Shown here: one piece after another, positions 7,643 through 15,613 of the stretch
Position numbering within the stretch: position 1 is the stretch's first letter
Layout of the letters: the number at the start of each line of letters is the position of its first letter
Source of the DNA: Streptomyces dioscori
Lineage (GTDB): Bacteria; Actinomycetota; Actinomycetes; Streptomycetales; Streptomycetaceae
Reading direction: 5' to 3'
Length of the DNA: 64,000 nucleotides
Assembly (NCBI RefSeq): GCF_003024195.1
Contig: NZ_KZ679065.1
Span: 1-64,000 of the forward strand
Translations under genes and position numbers: made by a program
Notes under the pieces: generated by a model
Seen by the model: the letters and a program-made list of their open reading frames with translations, nothing else
The model's database searches: none
What the model was told of the DNA's origin: nothing

Positions 7643-8479
7643 ATGGGAATCCGCAAGTACAAGCCGACTACGCCGGGGCGTCGTGGCTCCAGCGTCGCCG
7701 ACTTCGTCGAGGTCACGCGGTCCACGCCGGAGAAGTCGCTGGTCCGCCCGCTGCACAGCAAGGGCGGCCGTAACAACGCCGGTCGTGTGACCGTTCGCCA
7801 CCAGGGTGGCGGACACAAGCGCGCCTACCGAGTGATCGACTTCCGTCGGCACGACAAGGACGGCGTGCCGGCGAAGGTCGCGCACATCGAGTACGACCCC
7901 AACCGCACCGCGCGCATCGCGCTGCTTCACTACGCGGACGGCGAGAAGCGCTACATCCTCGCCCCCCGCAACCTGTCGCAGGGCGACCGCGTCGAGAACG
8001 GTCCCGGGGCCGACATCAAGCCGGGCAACAACCTGGCCCTCCGCAACATCCCGGTCGGTACCACGATCCACGCGATCGAGCTCCGTCCCGGTGGCGGTGC
8101 CAAGTTCGCCCGCTCCGCCGGTGCCTCCGTGCAGCTGCTCGCGAAGGAGGGCCAGATGGCCCACCTGCGCATGCCGTCCGGAGAGATCCGCCTGGTCGAC
8201 GTGCGCTGCCGCGCCACCGTCGGCGAGGTCGGCAACGCCGAGCAGTCGAACATCAACTGGGGCAAGGCCGGCCGCAAGCGCTGGCTGGGCGTCCGCCCGA
8301 CCGTTCGCGGTGTGGCGATGAACCCGGTTGACCACCCGCACGGTGGTGGTGAAGGCAAGACCTCCGGTGGACGTCACCCGGTCTCGCCGTGGGGTCAGAA
8401 GGAGGGTCGTACTCGTTCGCCGAAGAAGGCTTCGAACAAGTACATCGTCCGCCGCCGCAAGACGAACAAGAAGCGCTAG
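7643..8479 (+). CDS. rplB: 50S ribosomal protein L2
   Basis: 278 residues, the usual length. It begins MGIRKYKPTTPGRRGSSVADF and carries the signature GVAMNPVDHPHGGGEGKT with the conserved His of the peptidyl-transferase region. The basic C-terminus is VRRRKTNKKR. There is a 39-nt gap from rplW. Confidence 0.99.
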   Translation: MGIRKYKPTTPGRRGSSVADFVEVTRSTPEKSLVRPLHSKGGRNNAGRVTVRHQGGGHKRAYRVIDFRRHDKDGVPAKVAHIEYDPNRTARIALLHYADGEKRYILAPRNLSQGDRVENGPGADIKPGNNLALRNIPVGTTIHAIELRPGGGAKFARSAGASVQLLAKEGQMAHLRMPSGEIRLVDVRCRATVGEVGNAEQSNINWGKAGRKRWLGVRPTVRGVAMNPVDHPHGGGEGKTSGGRHPVSPWGQKEGRTRSPKKASNKYIVRRRKTNKKR

Positions 8480-8491
8480 GAGCGGGTTTAG

Positions 8492-8773
8492 ATGCCGCGC
8501 AGTCTCAAGAAGGGGCCCTTCGTCGACGACCACCTCATCAAGAAGGTGGACGTACAGAACGAAGCCGGTTCCAAGAACGTCATCAAGACCTGGTCCCGTC
8601 GCTCGATGATCATCCCGGCCATGCTCGGCCACACGATCGCGGTGCACAACGGCAAGACCCACATTCCGGTGTTTGTCACCGAGTCGATGGTCGGCCACAA
8701 GCTCGGCGAGTTCTCGCCGACGCGCACCTTCCGGGGTCACGTCAAGGACGACCGGAAGTCGAAGCGCCGCTAA
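8492..8773 (+). CDS. rpsS: 30S ribosomal protein S19
   Basis: 93 residues, full length: MPRSLKKGPFVDDHLIKKV, then the signature GKTHIPVFVTESMVGHKLGEFSPTRTF split over the middle, ending KSKRR. S19 sits in the 30S head with S13. It is 12 nt after rplB. Confidence 0.99.
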   Translation: MPRSLKKGPFVDDHLIKKVDVQNEAGSKNVIKTWSRRSMIIPAMLGHTIAVHNGKTHIPVFVTESMVGHKLGEFSPTRTFRGHVKDDRKSKRR

Positions 8774-8815
8774 CGCGGGGTGGAATCGACCATGACAGAC
8801 ACTGGAAGGACAACC

Positions 8816-9163
8816 ATGGAAGCCAGGGCCCAGGCGCGGTACATCCGCGTCACGCCCATGAAGGCCCGCCGAGTGGTGGACCTTATCCGTGGCATGGATG
8901 CCACGGAGGCTCAGGCGGTCCTGCGTTTCGCCCCGCAGGCCGCGAGCGTGCCCGTCGGCAAGGTGCTTGACAGCGCCATCGCCAACGCCGCACACAACTA
9001 CGACCACACCGACGCCGACAGCCTCGTCATCTCCGAGGCGTATGTCGACGAGGGTCCGACCCTGAAGCGGTTCCGTCCGCGCGCCCAGGGCCGCGCCTAC
9101 CGGATCCGCAAGCGGACCAGCCACATCACCGTGGTCGTCAGCAGCAAGGAAGGAACCCGGTAA
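8816..9163 (+). CDS. rplV: 50S ribosomal protein L22
   Basis: 115 residues from ATG 8816, preceded by GGAAGGA. An in-frame ATG-containing extension to 8780 lacks support. The family C-terminal hairpin region PTLKRFRPRAQGRAYRIRKR is present. The stop TAA overlaps the rpsC ATG by 1 nt (TAATG). Confidence 0.98.
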   Translation: MEARAQARYIRVTPMKARRVVDLIRGMDATEAQAVLRFAPQAASVPVGKVLDSAIANAAHNYDHTDADSLVISEAYVDEGPTLKRFRPRAQGRAYRIRKRTSHITVVVSSKEGTR

Positions 9164-10014
9164 TGGGCCAGAAGGTTAACCCGCATGGGTTCCGGCTCGG
9201 CATCACCACGGACTTCAAGTCCCGTTGGTACGCCGACAAGCTGTACAAGGACTACGTCAAGGAAGACGTCGCCATCCGTCGGATGATGACGTCCGGCATG
9301 GAGCGCGCCGGCATCTCGAAGGTAGAGATCGAGCGCACCCGTGACCGCGTCCGTGTGGACATCCACACCGCGCGCCCGGGCATCGTCATCGGCCGCCGCG
9401 GCGCCGAGGCCGACCGCATCCGCGGTGACCTGGAGAAGCTGACCGGCAAGCAGGTCCAGCTGAACATCCTTGAGGTCAAGAGCCCGGAGACGGACGCTCA
9501 GCTGGTGGCCCAGGCCGTCGCCGAGCAGCTGTCCTCCCGCGTCTCCTTCCGTCGCGCCATGCGTAAGAGCATGCAGGGCACGATGAAGGCCGGCGCCAAG
9601 GGCATCAAGATCCAGTGTGGTGGCCGTCTCGGCGGCGCCGAGATGTCCCGCTCGGAGTTCTACCGCGAGGGCCGTGTGCCCCTGCACACGCTCCGCGCGA
9701 ACGTCGACTACGGCTTCTTCGAGGCCAAGACGACCTTCGGCCGTATCGGTGTGAAGGTCTGGATCTACAAGGGCGATGTCAAGAACATCGCCGAGGTCCG
9801 CGCCGAGAACGCCGCGGCCCGTGCGGGTAACCGCCCGGCCCGTGGTGGAGCCGGTGGCGGCGGCGACCGCCCGGCACGTGGCGGTCGTGGTGGCGAGCGT
9901 GGCGGCCGTGGCCGCAAGCCGCAGCAGCAGTCCGCGCCGGCAGCCGAGGCCCCCAAGGCCGACGCTCCCGCCGCCGCTGCCGCTCCGGCCGAGAGCACCG
10001 GAACGGAGGCCTGA
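9163..10014 (+). CDS. rpsC: 30S ribosomal protein S3, with RGG-type tail
   Basis: 283 residues, longer than the roughly 230 of E. coli. The KH domain (GIVIGRRGAEADRIRGDLEKL) and the C-terminal domain (GRLGGAEMSRSEFYREGRVPLHTLRA) are intact up to about residue 215. After that comes a Gly/Arg-rich stretch with RGG repeats, then an Ala/Pro tail. The tail is low complexity and probably disordered. It is coupled to rplV; rplP follows after 5 nt. Confidence 0.98.
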   Translation: MGQKVNPHGFRLGITTDFKSRWYADKLYKDYVKEDVAIRRMMTSGMERAGISKVEIERTRDRVRVDIHTARPGIVIGRRGAEADRIRGDLEKLTGKQVQLNILEVKSPETDAQLVAQAVAEQLSSRVSFRRAMRKSMQGTMKAGAKGIKIQCGGRLGGAEMSRSEFYREGRVPLHTLRANVDYGFFEAKTTFGRIGVKVWIYKGDVKNIAEVRAENAAARAGNRPARGGAGGGGDRPARGGRGGERGGRGRKPQQQSAPAAEAPKADAPAAAAAPAESTGTEA

Positions 10015-10019
10015 CCGAA

Positions 10020-10439
10020 ATGCTGATCCCTCGTAGGGTCAAGCACCGCAAGCAGCACCACCCGAAGCGCCGCGGTCAGGCCAAGGGCGGTACGCAGGTT
10101 TCGTTCGGCGAGTACGGCATTCAGGCCCTCACGCCGGCGTACGTCACGAACCGCCAGATCGAGGCGGCTCGTATCGCGATGACCCGCCACATCAAGCGTG
10201 GCGGCAAGGTCTGGATCAACATCTACCCGGACCGCCCGCTGACGAAGAAGCCCGCCGAGACCCGCATGGGTTCCGGTAAGGGTTCCCCCGAGTGGTGGGT
10301 CGCGAACGTGCACCCGGGCCGGGTCATGTTCGAACTGTCCTACCCCAACGAGAAGATCGCCCGTGAGGCCCTCACTCGCGCAGCCCACAAGCTGCCGATG
10401 AAGTGCCGGATCGTCAAGCGCGAGGCAGGTGAAGCGTGA
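10020..10439 (+). CDS. rplP: 50S ribosomal protein L16
   Basis: 139 residues: MLIPRRVKHRKQHHPKRRG, the signature RIAMTRHIKRGGKVWINIYPD and RMGSGKGSPEWWVA. The protein lies near the A-site tRNA. The stop overlaps the rpmC start by 1 nt. Confidence 0.99.
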   Translation: MLIPRRVKHRKQHHPKRRGQAKGGTQVSFGEYGIQALTPAYVTNRQIEAARIAMTRHIKRGGKVWINIYPDRPLTKKPAETRMGSGKGSPEWWVANVHPGRVMFELSYPNEKIAREALTRAAHKLPMKCRIVKREAGEA

Positions 10440-10663
10440 TGTCGGCCGGTACCAAGGCGTCCGAGCTGCGCGAACTGGGTGACGAGGAGCTTCTTGCGAA
10501 GCTTCGCGAAGCCAAGGAAGAGCTGTTCAACCTCCGCTTCCAGGCGGCGACCGGTCAGCTCGAAAACCACGGGCGGCTCAAGGCCGTCCGCAAGGACATC
10601 GCGCGGATCTACACCCTGATGCGTGAGCGCGAGCTGGGCATCGAGACGGTGGAGAGCGCATGA
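10439..10663 (+). CDS. rpmC: 50S ribosomal protein L29
   Basis: 74 residues from ATG 10439 (TGATG overlap with rplP); a GTG one codon earlier is the only alternative. The L29 core LREAKEELFNLRFQAATGQLEN and the C-terminal KDIARIYTLMRERE are present. L29 sits at the tunnel exit beside L23. The stop overlaps rpsQ by 4 nt. Confidence 0.97.
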   Translation: MSAGTKASELRELGDEELLAKLREAKEELFNLRFQAATGQLENHGRLKAVRKDIARIYTLMRERELGIETVESA

Positions 10664-10947
10664 GCGAGAACAACGTGACCGAAGAGACCAAGACGAGCCG
10701 CGGCTTCCGCAAGACCCGTGAGGGTCTCGTCGTCAGCGACAAGATGGACAAGACCGTCGTCGTCGCTGTCGAGGACCGCGTCAAGCACGCGCTGTACGGC
10801 AAGGTCATCCGCCGTACGAACAAGCTCAAGGCGCACGACGAGCAGAACGCCGCGGGCGTCGGCGACCGGGTTGTCATCATGGAGACCCGTCCGCTGTCCG
10901 CGACGAAGCGCTGGCGCATCGTCGAGATCCTTGAGAAGGCCAAGTAG
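10660..10947 (+). CDS. rpsQ: 30S ribosomal protein S17
   Basis: 95 residues, starting by ATGA overlap with rpmC. The core is TREGLVVSDKMDKTVVVAVEDRVKH and GVGDRVVIMETRPLSATKRWRI. It is the last gene of the S10 part; a 102-bp gap with a hairpin separates it from rplN. Confidence 0.98.
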   Translation: MSENNVTEETKTSRGFRKTREGLVVSDKMDKTVVVAVEDRVKHALYGKVIRRTNKLKAHDEQNAAGVGDRVVIMETRPLSATKRWRIVEILEKAK

Positions 10948-10989
10948 TAAGTACCTGAGGGGTTTCCCGCAGGTTGGTTCCGCCAGGCT

Positions 10990-11021
10990 CGGCAGGGGTT
11001 TCCGTGAAGGAGCCCCTGCCG
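10990..11021 (+). promoter_or_regulatory. Hairpin between rpsQ and rplN
   Basis: CGGCAGGGG (10990-10998) pairs with CCCCTGCCG (11013-11021) around a 14-nt loop. There is no T-run after it, so it is more likely an RNA-processing or attenuation element at the S10/spc boundary than a terminator. Confidence 0.5.
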
Positions 11022-11049
11022 GGAACCGGCAGACAATCAGGAGATAGAC

Positions 11050-11418
11050 GTGATCCAGCAGGAGTCGCGACTGCGTGTCGCCGACAACACTGGTGCGAAG
11101 GAAATCCTTTGCATCCGTGTGCTCGGTGGCTCCGGTCGCCGCTACGCGGGCATCGGTGACGTCATCGTCGCCACCGTCAAGGACGCGATCCCCGGCGGCA
11201 ATGTGAAGAAGGGTGACGTCATCAAGGCGGTCATCGTTCGCACCGTCAAGGAGCGTCGTCGTCCCGACGGCTCGTACATCCGCTTCGACGAGAACGCCGC
11301 CGTCATTCTGAAGAACGACGGCGACCCTCGTGGCACCCGTATCTTCGGCCCTGTCGGCCGTGAGCTGCGCGAGAAGAAGTTCATGAAGATCATCTCGCTC
11401 GCGCCGGAGGTGCTGTAA
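11050..11418 (+). CDS. rplN: 50S ribosomal protein L14
   Basis: 122 residues from GTG 11050 with CAGGAG upstream. MIQQESRLRVADNTGAKEILC and the signature region IRFDENAAVILKNDGDPRGTRIFG are present. It is the first gene of the spc part; rplX follows after 2 nt. Confidence 0.99.
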   Translation: MIQQESRLRVADNTGAKEILCIRVLGGSGRRYAGIGDVIVATVKDAIPGGNVKKGDVIKAVIVRTVKERRRPDGSYIRFDENAAVILKNDGDPRGTRIFGPVGRELREKKFMKIISLAPEVL

Positions 11419-11420
11419 GC

Positions 11421-11744
11421 ATGAAGATCAAGAAGGGCGACCTGGTTCAGGTCATCACCGGTAAGGACAAGGGCAAGCAGGGCAAGGTCATTGCCGCTTT
11501 CCCGCGCGAGGAGCGCGTCCTGGTCGAGGGTGTCAACCGGGTCAAGAAGCACACGAAGGCCGGTCCCACCGCTCGCGGTTCGCAGGCCGGTGGCATCGTC
11601 ACGACCGAGGCGCCCGTCCACGTCTCCAACGTCCAGCTGGTCGTTGAGAAGGACGGCAACAAGGTCGTCACGCGCGTCGGTTTCCGCTTCGACGACGAGG
11701 GCAACAAGATCCGCGTTGCCAAGCGGACGGGTGAGGACATCTGA
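11421..11744 (+). CDS. rplX: 50S ribosomal protein L24
   Basis: 107 residues with the KOW motif KKGDLVQVITGKDKGKQGKV at the start. It is an assembly initiator protein. The stop TGA overlaps the rplE ATG by 1 nt. Confidence 0.98.
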   Translation: MKIKKGDLVQVITGKDKGKQGKVIAAFPREERVLVEGVNRVKKHTKAGPTARGSQAGGIVTTEAPVHVSNVQLVVEKDGNKVVTRVGFRFDDEGNKIRVAKRTGEDI

Positions 11745-12301
11745 TGGCTACCACCACCATTCCGCGTCTCAAGACGAAGTACCGCGAGGAGATCGCGGGC
11801 AAGCTGCAGGAAGAGTTCTCGTACGAGAACGTCATGCAGACCCCGGGCCTCGTCAAGATCGTGGTCAACATGGGTGTGGGCGACGCCGCCCGCGACTCCA
11901 AGCTGATCGAGGGCGCCATCCGCGACCTCACCACGATCACCGGTCAGAAGCCGGCCGTCACCAAGGCCCGCAAGTCCATCGCGCAGTTCAAGCTGCGTGA
12001 GGGTCAGCCGATCGGTGCCCACGTCACGCTTCGTGGCGACCGCATGTGGGAGTTCCTGGACCGCACCCTGTCGCTCGCGCTTCCGCGCATCCGCGACTTC
12101 CGCGGTCTGTCTCCCAAGCAGTTCGACGGTCGTGGCAACTACACCTTCGGTCTCACCGAGCAGGTCATGTTCCACGAGATCGACCAGGACAAGATCGACC
12201 GCGTCCGGGGTATGGACATCACCGTGGTCACCACGGCGACCAACGACGCCGAAGGCCGTGCCCTTCTCCGTCACCTCGGCTTCCCCTTCAAGGAGGCGTA
12301 A
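11744..12301 (+). CDS. rplE: 50S ribosomal protein L5
   Basis: 185 residues. Conserved LVKIVVNMGVGDAARDSKLIE and the loop PIGAHVTLRGDRMWEFLDR are present, as is GRGNYTFGLTEQVMFHEID. L5 binds 5S rRNA. It is coupled to rplX; rpsN follows after 5 nt. Confidence 0.98.
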   Translation: MATTTIPRLKTKYREEIAGKLQEEFSYENVMQTPGLVKIVVNMGVGDAARDSKLIEGAIRDLTTITGQKPAVTKARKSIAQFKLREGQPIGAHVTLRGDRMWEFLDRTLSLALPRIRDFRGLSPKQFDGRGNYTFGLTEQVMFHEIDQDKIDRVRGMDITVVTTATNDAEGRALLRHLGFPFKEA

Positions 12302-12306
12302 GCGAG

Positions 12307-12492
12307 ATGGCGAAGAAGGCTCTGATTGCCAAGGCTGCTCGTAAGCCCAAGTTCGGTGTGCGTGGCTACACCCGTTGCCAGCGCTGCGGCCGCCCGCACT
12401 CCGTGTACCGCAAGTTCGGTCTCTGCCGCGTGTGCCTTCGTGAGATGGCTCACCGTGGAGAGCTCCCGGGCGTGACCAAGAGCTCCTGGTAG
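12307..12492 (+). CDS. rpsN: 30S ribosomal protein S14, zinc type
   Basis: 61 residues from ATG 12307 (MAKKALIAKAARKPKFGVRG). Two CxxC pairs are visible: CQRC near residues 24-27 and CRVC near 40-43. It is thus the short zinc-binding S14 form. Streptomycetes often also carry a longer zinc-free paralogue controlled by Zur elsewhere; none is in this window. Confidence 0.98.
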   Translation: MAKKALIAKAARKPKFGVRGYTRCQRCGRPHSVYRKFGLCRVCLREMAHRGELPGVTKSSW

Positions 12493-12727
12493 TCCCCCCA
12501 ACAGGGACGACCGGACGCTCTCGGTAAGCAGTGGGTTGGCAGAGGCTCTCCCCTCCATGGCTTAGGCTAGGAGGGTTGGGCGTCTGCCGCCCGGACGCAT
12601 GTGGGTACAGCCCACTAGTTAACGCTTACTACGCCGTAGGTCCCCGCACCGCACCCGTCCCGCCACTGAGTGGGGAGAGGGATGGCGCATACAGGAAACC
12701 CCGGCGAGAGAGGCCGAAGGCCAATTC
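12493..12727 (+). other. 235-bp gap inside the spc cluster
   Basis: A gap of this size between rpsN and rpsH is unusual within the otherwise tight string. It contains a TAGGCT box near 12565, a G-rich tract and a possible hairpin-forming GTCCCGCC…GGGGAGAGGG segment, so an internal promoter or RNA regulatory element is plausible. No ORF is supported. Confidence 0.4.
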
Positions 12728-13126
12728 ATGACCATGACTGATCCCATCGCAGACATGCTTACTCGTCTGCGTAACGCGAACTCGGCGTACCACGACGATG
12801 TCGCGATGCCCCACAGCAAGATCAAGTCGCACATCGCGGAGATCCTCCAGCAGGAGGGCTTCATCACCGGCTGGAAGGTCGAGGACGCCGAAGTCGGCAA
12901 GAAGCTCGTCCTTGAGCTGAAGTTCGGTCCGAACCGCGAGCGCTCCATTGCGGGCATCAAGCGGATCTCGAAGCCGGGTCTGCGTGTGTACGCGAAGTCC
13001 ACCTCCCTGCCCAAGGTGCTGGGTGGCCTCGGCGTGGCGATCATCTCCACGTCGCACGGTCTCCTCACCGGACAGCAGGCCGGCAAGAAGGGCGTAGGCG
13101 GAGAAGTTCTCGCCTACGTCTGGTAG
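12728..13126 (+). CDS. rpsH: 30S ribosomal protein S8
   Basis: 132 residues: MTMTDPIADMLTRLRNANSA, with the signature GGLGVAIISTSHGLLTGQQA near the C-terminus. S8 binds the central domain of 16S rRNA and is the spc-operon translational regulator in E. coli. The 235-bp untranslated gap before it may hold regulation here (inference). Confidence 0.99.
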   Translation: MTMTDPIADMLTRLRNANSAYHDDVAMPHSKIKSHIAEILQQEGFITGWKVEDAEVGKKLVLELKFGPNRERSIAGIKRISKPGLRVYAKSTSLPKVLGGLGVAIISTSHGLLTGQQAGKKGVGGEVLAYVW

Positions 13127-13150
13127 CGGAAGGGAACGGAGGAAACAGCT

Positions 13151-13690
13151 ATGTCGCGTATTGGCAAGCTCCCCATCACGGTTCCCGCCGGCGTGGACGT
13201 CACCATCGACGGCCGTACGGTTCAGGTGAAGGGCCCCAAGGGCTCTCTCTCCCACACCGTCGCGGCGCCGATCGAGGTCGCCAAGGGTGAGGACGGCATT
13301 CTCAATGTCACCCGCCCGAACGACGAGCGTCAGAACAAGGCCCTCCACGGCCTGTCCCGCACGCTGGTGGCGAACATGATCACCGGCGTGACCACGGGTT
13401 ACGTGAAGAAGCTCGAAATCAGCGGTGTCGGTTACCGCGTCCTGGCGAAGGGTTCCAACCTGGAATTCTCGCTCGGCTACAGCCACTCGATCACGATCGA
13501 GGCGCCCGAGGGCATCTCCTTCAAGGTCGAGAACCCGACACACTTCTCGGTCGAGGGAATCGACAAGCAGAAGGTCGGCGAGGTTGCGGCCAACATCCGC
13601 AAGCTGCGCAAGCCCGACCCGTACAAGGCCAAGGGCGTCAAGTACGAGGGCGAAGTCGTCCGGCGCAAGGTCGGAAAGGCGGGTAAGTAA
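13151..13690 (+). CDS. rplF: 50S ribosomal protein L6
   Basis: 179 residues: MSRIGKLPITVPAGVDVTI, the repeated L6 fold, and the signature KLRKPDPYKAKGVKYEGE at the C-terminus. GGAGGAAAC lies upstream. rplR follows after 3 nt. Confidence 0.99.
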   Translation: MSRIGKLPITVPAGVDVTIDGRTVQVKGPKGSLSHTVAAPIEVAKGEDGILNVTRPNDERQNKALHGLSRTLVANMITGVTTGYVKKLEISGVGYRVLAKGSNLEFSLGYSHSITIEAPEGISFKVENPTHFSVEGIDKQKVGEVAANIRKLRKPDPYKAKGVKYEGEVVRRKVGKAGK

Positions 13691-13693
13691 GCC

Positions 13694-14077
13694 ATGGCAT
13701 ACGGTGTCAAGATTGCTAAGGGCGACGCTTACAAGCGTGCTGCCATCAAGCGACGTCACATCCGCATCCGGAAGCACATCTCCGGTACGGCTGAGCGGCC
13801 TCGCCTGGTCGTGACGCGCTCGAACCGCCACATCGTGGCCCAGGTGATCGACGACGTTAAGGGTCACACCCTCGCGTCGGCGTCCACCCTGGACACGACC
13901 ATCCGCGGCGGCGAGAACGACAAGTCCGAGCAGGCCAAGTCGGTCGGCGCCCTGGTCGCCGAGCGCGCCAAGGCCGCCGGTGTCGAGGCTGTCGTATTCG
14001 ACCGTGGTGGAAACCAGTACGCCGGGCGCATTGCCGCTCTGGCGGACGCCGCCCGCGAAGCCGGACTCAAGTTCTGA
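13694..14077 (+). CDS. rplR: 50S ribosomal protein L18
   Basis: 127 residues. The basic N-terminus is KRRHIRIRKHISGTAERPRL, and the 5S-rRNA-binding core ends VVFDRGGNQYAGRIAALADAAREAGL. It forms the 5S RNP with L5. Confidence 0.99.
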   Translation: MAYGVKIAKGDAYKRAAIKRRHIRIRKHISGTAERPRLVVTRSNRHIVAQVIDDVKGHTLASASTLDTTIRGGENDKSEQAKSVGALVAERAKAAGVEAVVFDRGGNQYAGRIAALADAAREAGLKF

Positions 14078-14119
14078 GTCCTGTTCCGTAGCTAGCGGAA
14101 ACAGAGAGAGGTAATTCCA

Positions 14120-14722
14120 ATGGCTGGACCCCAGCGCCGCGGAAGCGGTGCCGGTGGCGGCGAGCGGCGGGACCGGAAGGGCCGTGACGGCGGCGCAGCT
14201 GCCGAGAAGACCGCGTACGTCGAGCGTGTCGTCGCGATCAACCGTGTCGCCAAGGTTGTGAAGGGTGGTCGTCGCTTCAGCTTCACTGCGCTCGTCGTAG
14301 TGGGCGATGGTGACGGCACCGTCGGTGTCGGTTACGGCAAGGCCAAGGAGGTGCCGGCCGCGATCGCCAAGGGTGTTGAAGAGGCCAAGAAGCACTTCTT
14401 CAAGGTCCCCCGTATCCAGGGCACCATCCCGCACCCGATCACGGGCGAGAAGGCCGCGGGCGTCGTCCTGCTCAAGCCTGCCTCCCCCGGTACCGGCGTC
14501 ATCGCCGGTGGCCCGGTGCGTGCTGTCCTGGAGTGCGCCGGCGTTCACGACATCCTGTCGAAGTCGCTCGGCTCTTCCAACGCGATCAACATCGTGCACG
14601 CGACCGTGGCGGCCCTCAAGGGCCTGCAGCGTCCCGAGGAGATCGCGGCCCGCCGCGGTCTGCCCCTTGAGGACGTCGCCCCTGCGGCTCTCCTGCGTGC
14701 ACGTGCGGGAGCGGGTGCGTAA
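14120..14722 (+). CDS. rpsE: 30S ribosomal protein S5
   Basis: 200 residues, with an N-terminal Gly/Arg-rich extension of about 30 residues before the S5 domain (VVAINRVAKVVKGGRRFSFT, then GKAKEVPAAIAKGVEEAKK). S5 acts in decoding fidelity and in mRNA entry with S3 and S4. rpmD starts 2 nt after the stop. Confidence 0.99.
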   Translation: MAGPQRRGSGAGGGERRDRKGRDGGAAAEKTAYVERVVAINRVAKVVKGGRRFSFTALVVVGDGDGTVGVGYGKAKEVPAAIAKGVEEAKKHFFKVPRIQGTIPHPITGEKAAGVVLLKPASPGTGVIAGGPVRAVLECAGVHDILSKSLGSSNAINIVHATVAALKGLQRPEEIAARRGLPLEDVAPAALLRARAGAGA

Positions 14723-14724
14723 TC

Positions 14725-14907
14725 ATGGCTCAGCTCAAGATCACGCAGAAGAAGTCGTTCATCGGCAGCAAGCAGAACCACCGTGACACCCTTCGTTCGC
14801 TTGGTCTCAAGCGGATCAACGATGTGGTCGTCAAGGAGGACCGCCCCGAGTTCCGCGGAATGGTTCACACCGTCCGCCACCTCGTGACGGTTGAGGAGGT
14901 CGACTGA
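14725..14907 (+). CDS. rpmD: 50S ribosomal protein L30
   Basis: 60 residues: MAQLKITQKKSFIGSKQNHR, then LGLKRINDVVVKEDRPEFRG, full length for the bacterial form. rplO starts 2 nt downstream. Confidence 0.98.
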   Translation: MAQLKITQKKSFIGSKQNHRDTLRSLGLKRINDVVVKEDRPEFRGMVHTVRHLVTVEEVD

Positions 14908-14909
14908 TC

Positions 14910-15365
14910 ATGGCGGAGAACAACCCGCTCAAGATCCACAACCTCCGTCCCGCCCCGGGCGCCAAGACCGCGAAGACGCGAGTCGGTCGTGGTGAAGCGT
15001 CCAAGGGTAAGACGGCCGGTCGTGGTACCAAGGGCACGAAGGCCCGTTACCAGGTTCCGGAGCGCTTCGAGGGTGGCCAGATGCCCCTCCACATGCGTCT
15101 CCCGAAGCTCAAGGGCTTCCGGAACCCGTTCAAGACCGAGTACCAGGTCGTGAACCTCGACAAGCTGGCGTCGCTGTACCCGGAGGGTGGCGAGGTCACC
15201 GTCGAGGGACTCGTCGCCAACGGTGCGGTTCGCAAGAACAGCCTCGTCAAGGTCCTCGGCCAGGGCGAGATCTCCGTGGCACTGCAGGTGACGGTCGACG
15301 CCGTCTCCGGCTCCGCCAAGGAGAAGATCACCGCCGCCGGCGGTACCGTCACCGAGCTGATCTGA
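14910..15365 (+). CDS. rplO: 50S ribosomal protein L15
   Basis: 151 residues: NPLKIHNLRPAPGAKTAKTR, GRGEASKGKTAGRGTKG and the C-terminal KILGQGEISV-like segment VKVLGQGEISVALQVTV. It is the last ribosomal gene before secY; a strong hairpin follows 36 nt after the stop. Confidence 0.99.
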   Translation: MAENNPLKIHNLRPAPGAKTAKTRVGRGEASKGKTAGRGTKGTKARYQVPERFEGGQMPLHMRLPKLKGFRNPFKTEYQVVNLDKLASLYPEGGEVTVEGLVANGAVRKNSLVKVLGQGEISVALQVTVDAVSGSAKEKITAAGGTVTELI

Positions 15366-15400
15366 TCTCTTCAGGCGATTCGATGACTTGAGCGATCCCG

Positions 15401-15434
15401 ACCGGGGATGCCCCACAAAAGGGGCATCCCCGGT
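15401..15434 (+). terminator. Strong hairpin after rplO
   Basis: A perfect 14-bp stem, ACCGGGGATGCCCC (15401-15414) with GGGGCATCCCCGGT (15421-15434), encloses the loop ACAAAA. The sequence after it has only a weak T-run. It probably ends or attenuates spc transcription before secY. Confidence 0.75.
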
Positions 15435-15440
15435 TGGTCG

Positions 15441-15470
15441 TTCCTAGGGGAGCGGTGTCGCCGGTAAGGT
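15441..15470 (+). promoter_or_regulatory. Possible secY promoter
   Basis: TAAGGT at 15465-15470 with an 18-nt spacer to a poor -35 (TTCCTA, 15441-15446). It lies directly after the rplO hairpin, which would otherwise isolate secY. It would leave a leader of about 140 nt. Confidence 0.35.
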
Positions 15471-15613
15471 GGCCTGCGCTGCTAATTTTCGCCCGGTGTG
15501 CCGCCAGGGAACTCCAGGTGGCTTCTGACTGTTAGTTAGCTGTCCGTTACTTATTCGTCGAACCTCAAGACCGTCACCTCTGGCGCACTTGCGCGGGGGT
15601 CGCAGGAGGCACC

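Noticed and set aside
6821..9124. Open frame of 767 codons antisense to rplD–rplV
   Set aside because: Its sequence is the mirror of highly conserved ribosomal genes and shows no domain.
12629..14599. Open frame of 656 codons antisense to rpsH–rpsE
   Set aside because: Same reason: a shadow of conserved genes in a GC-rich genome.
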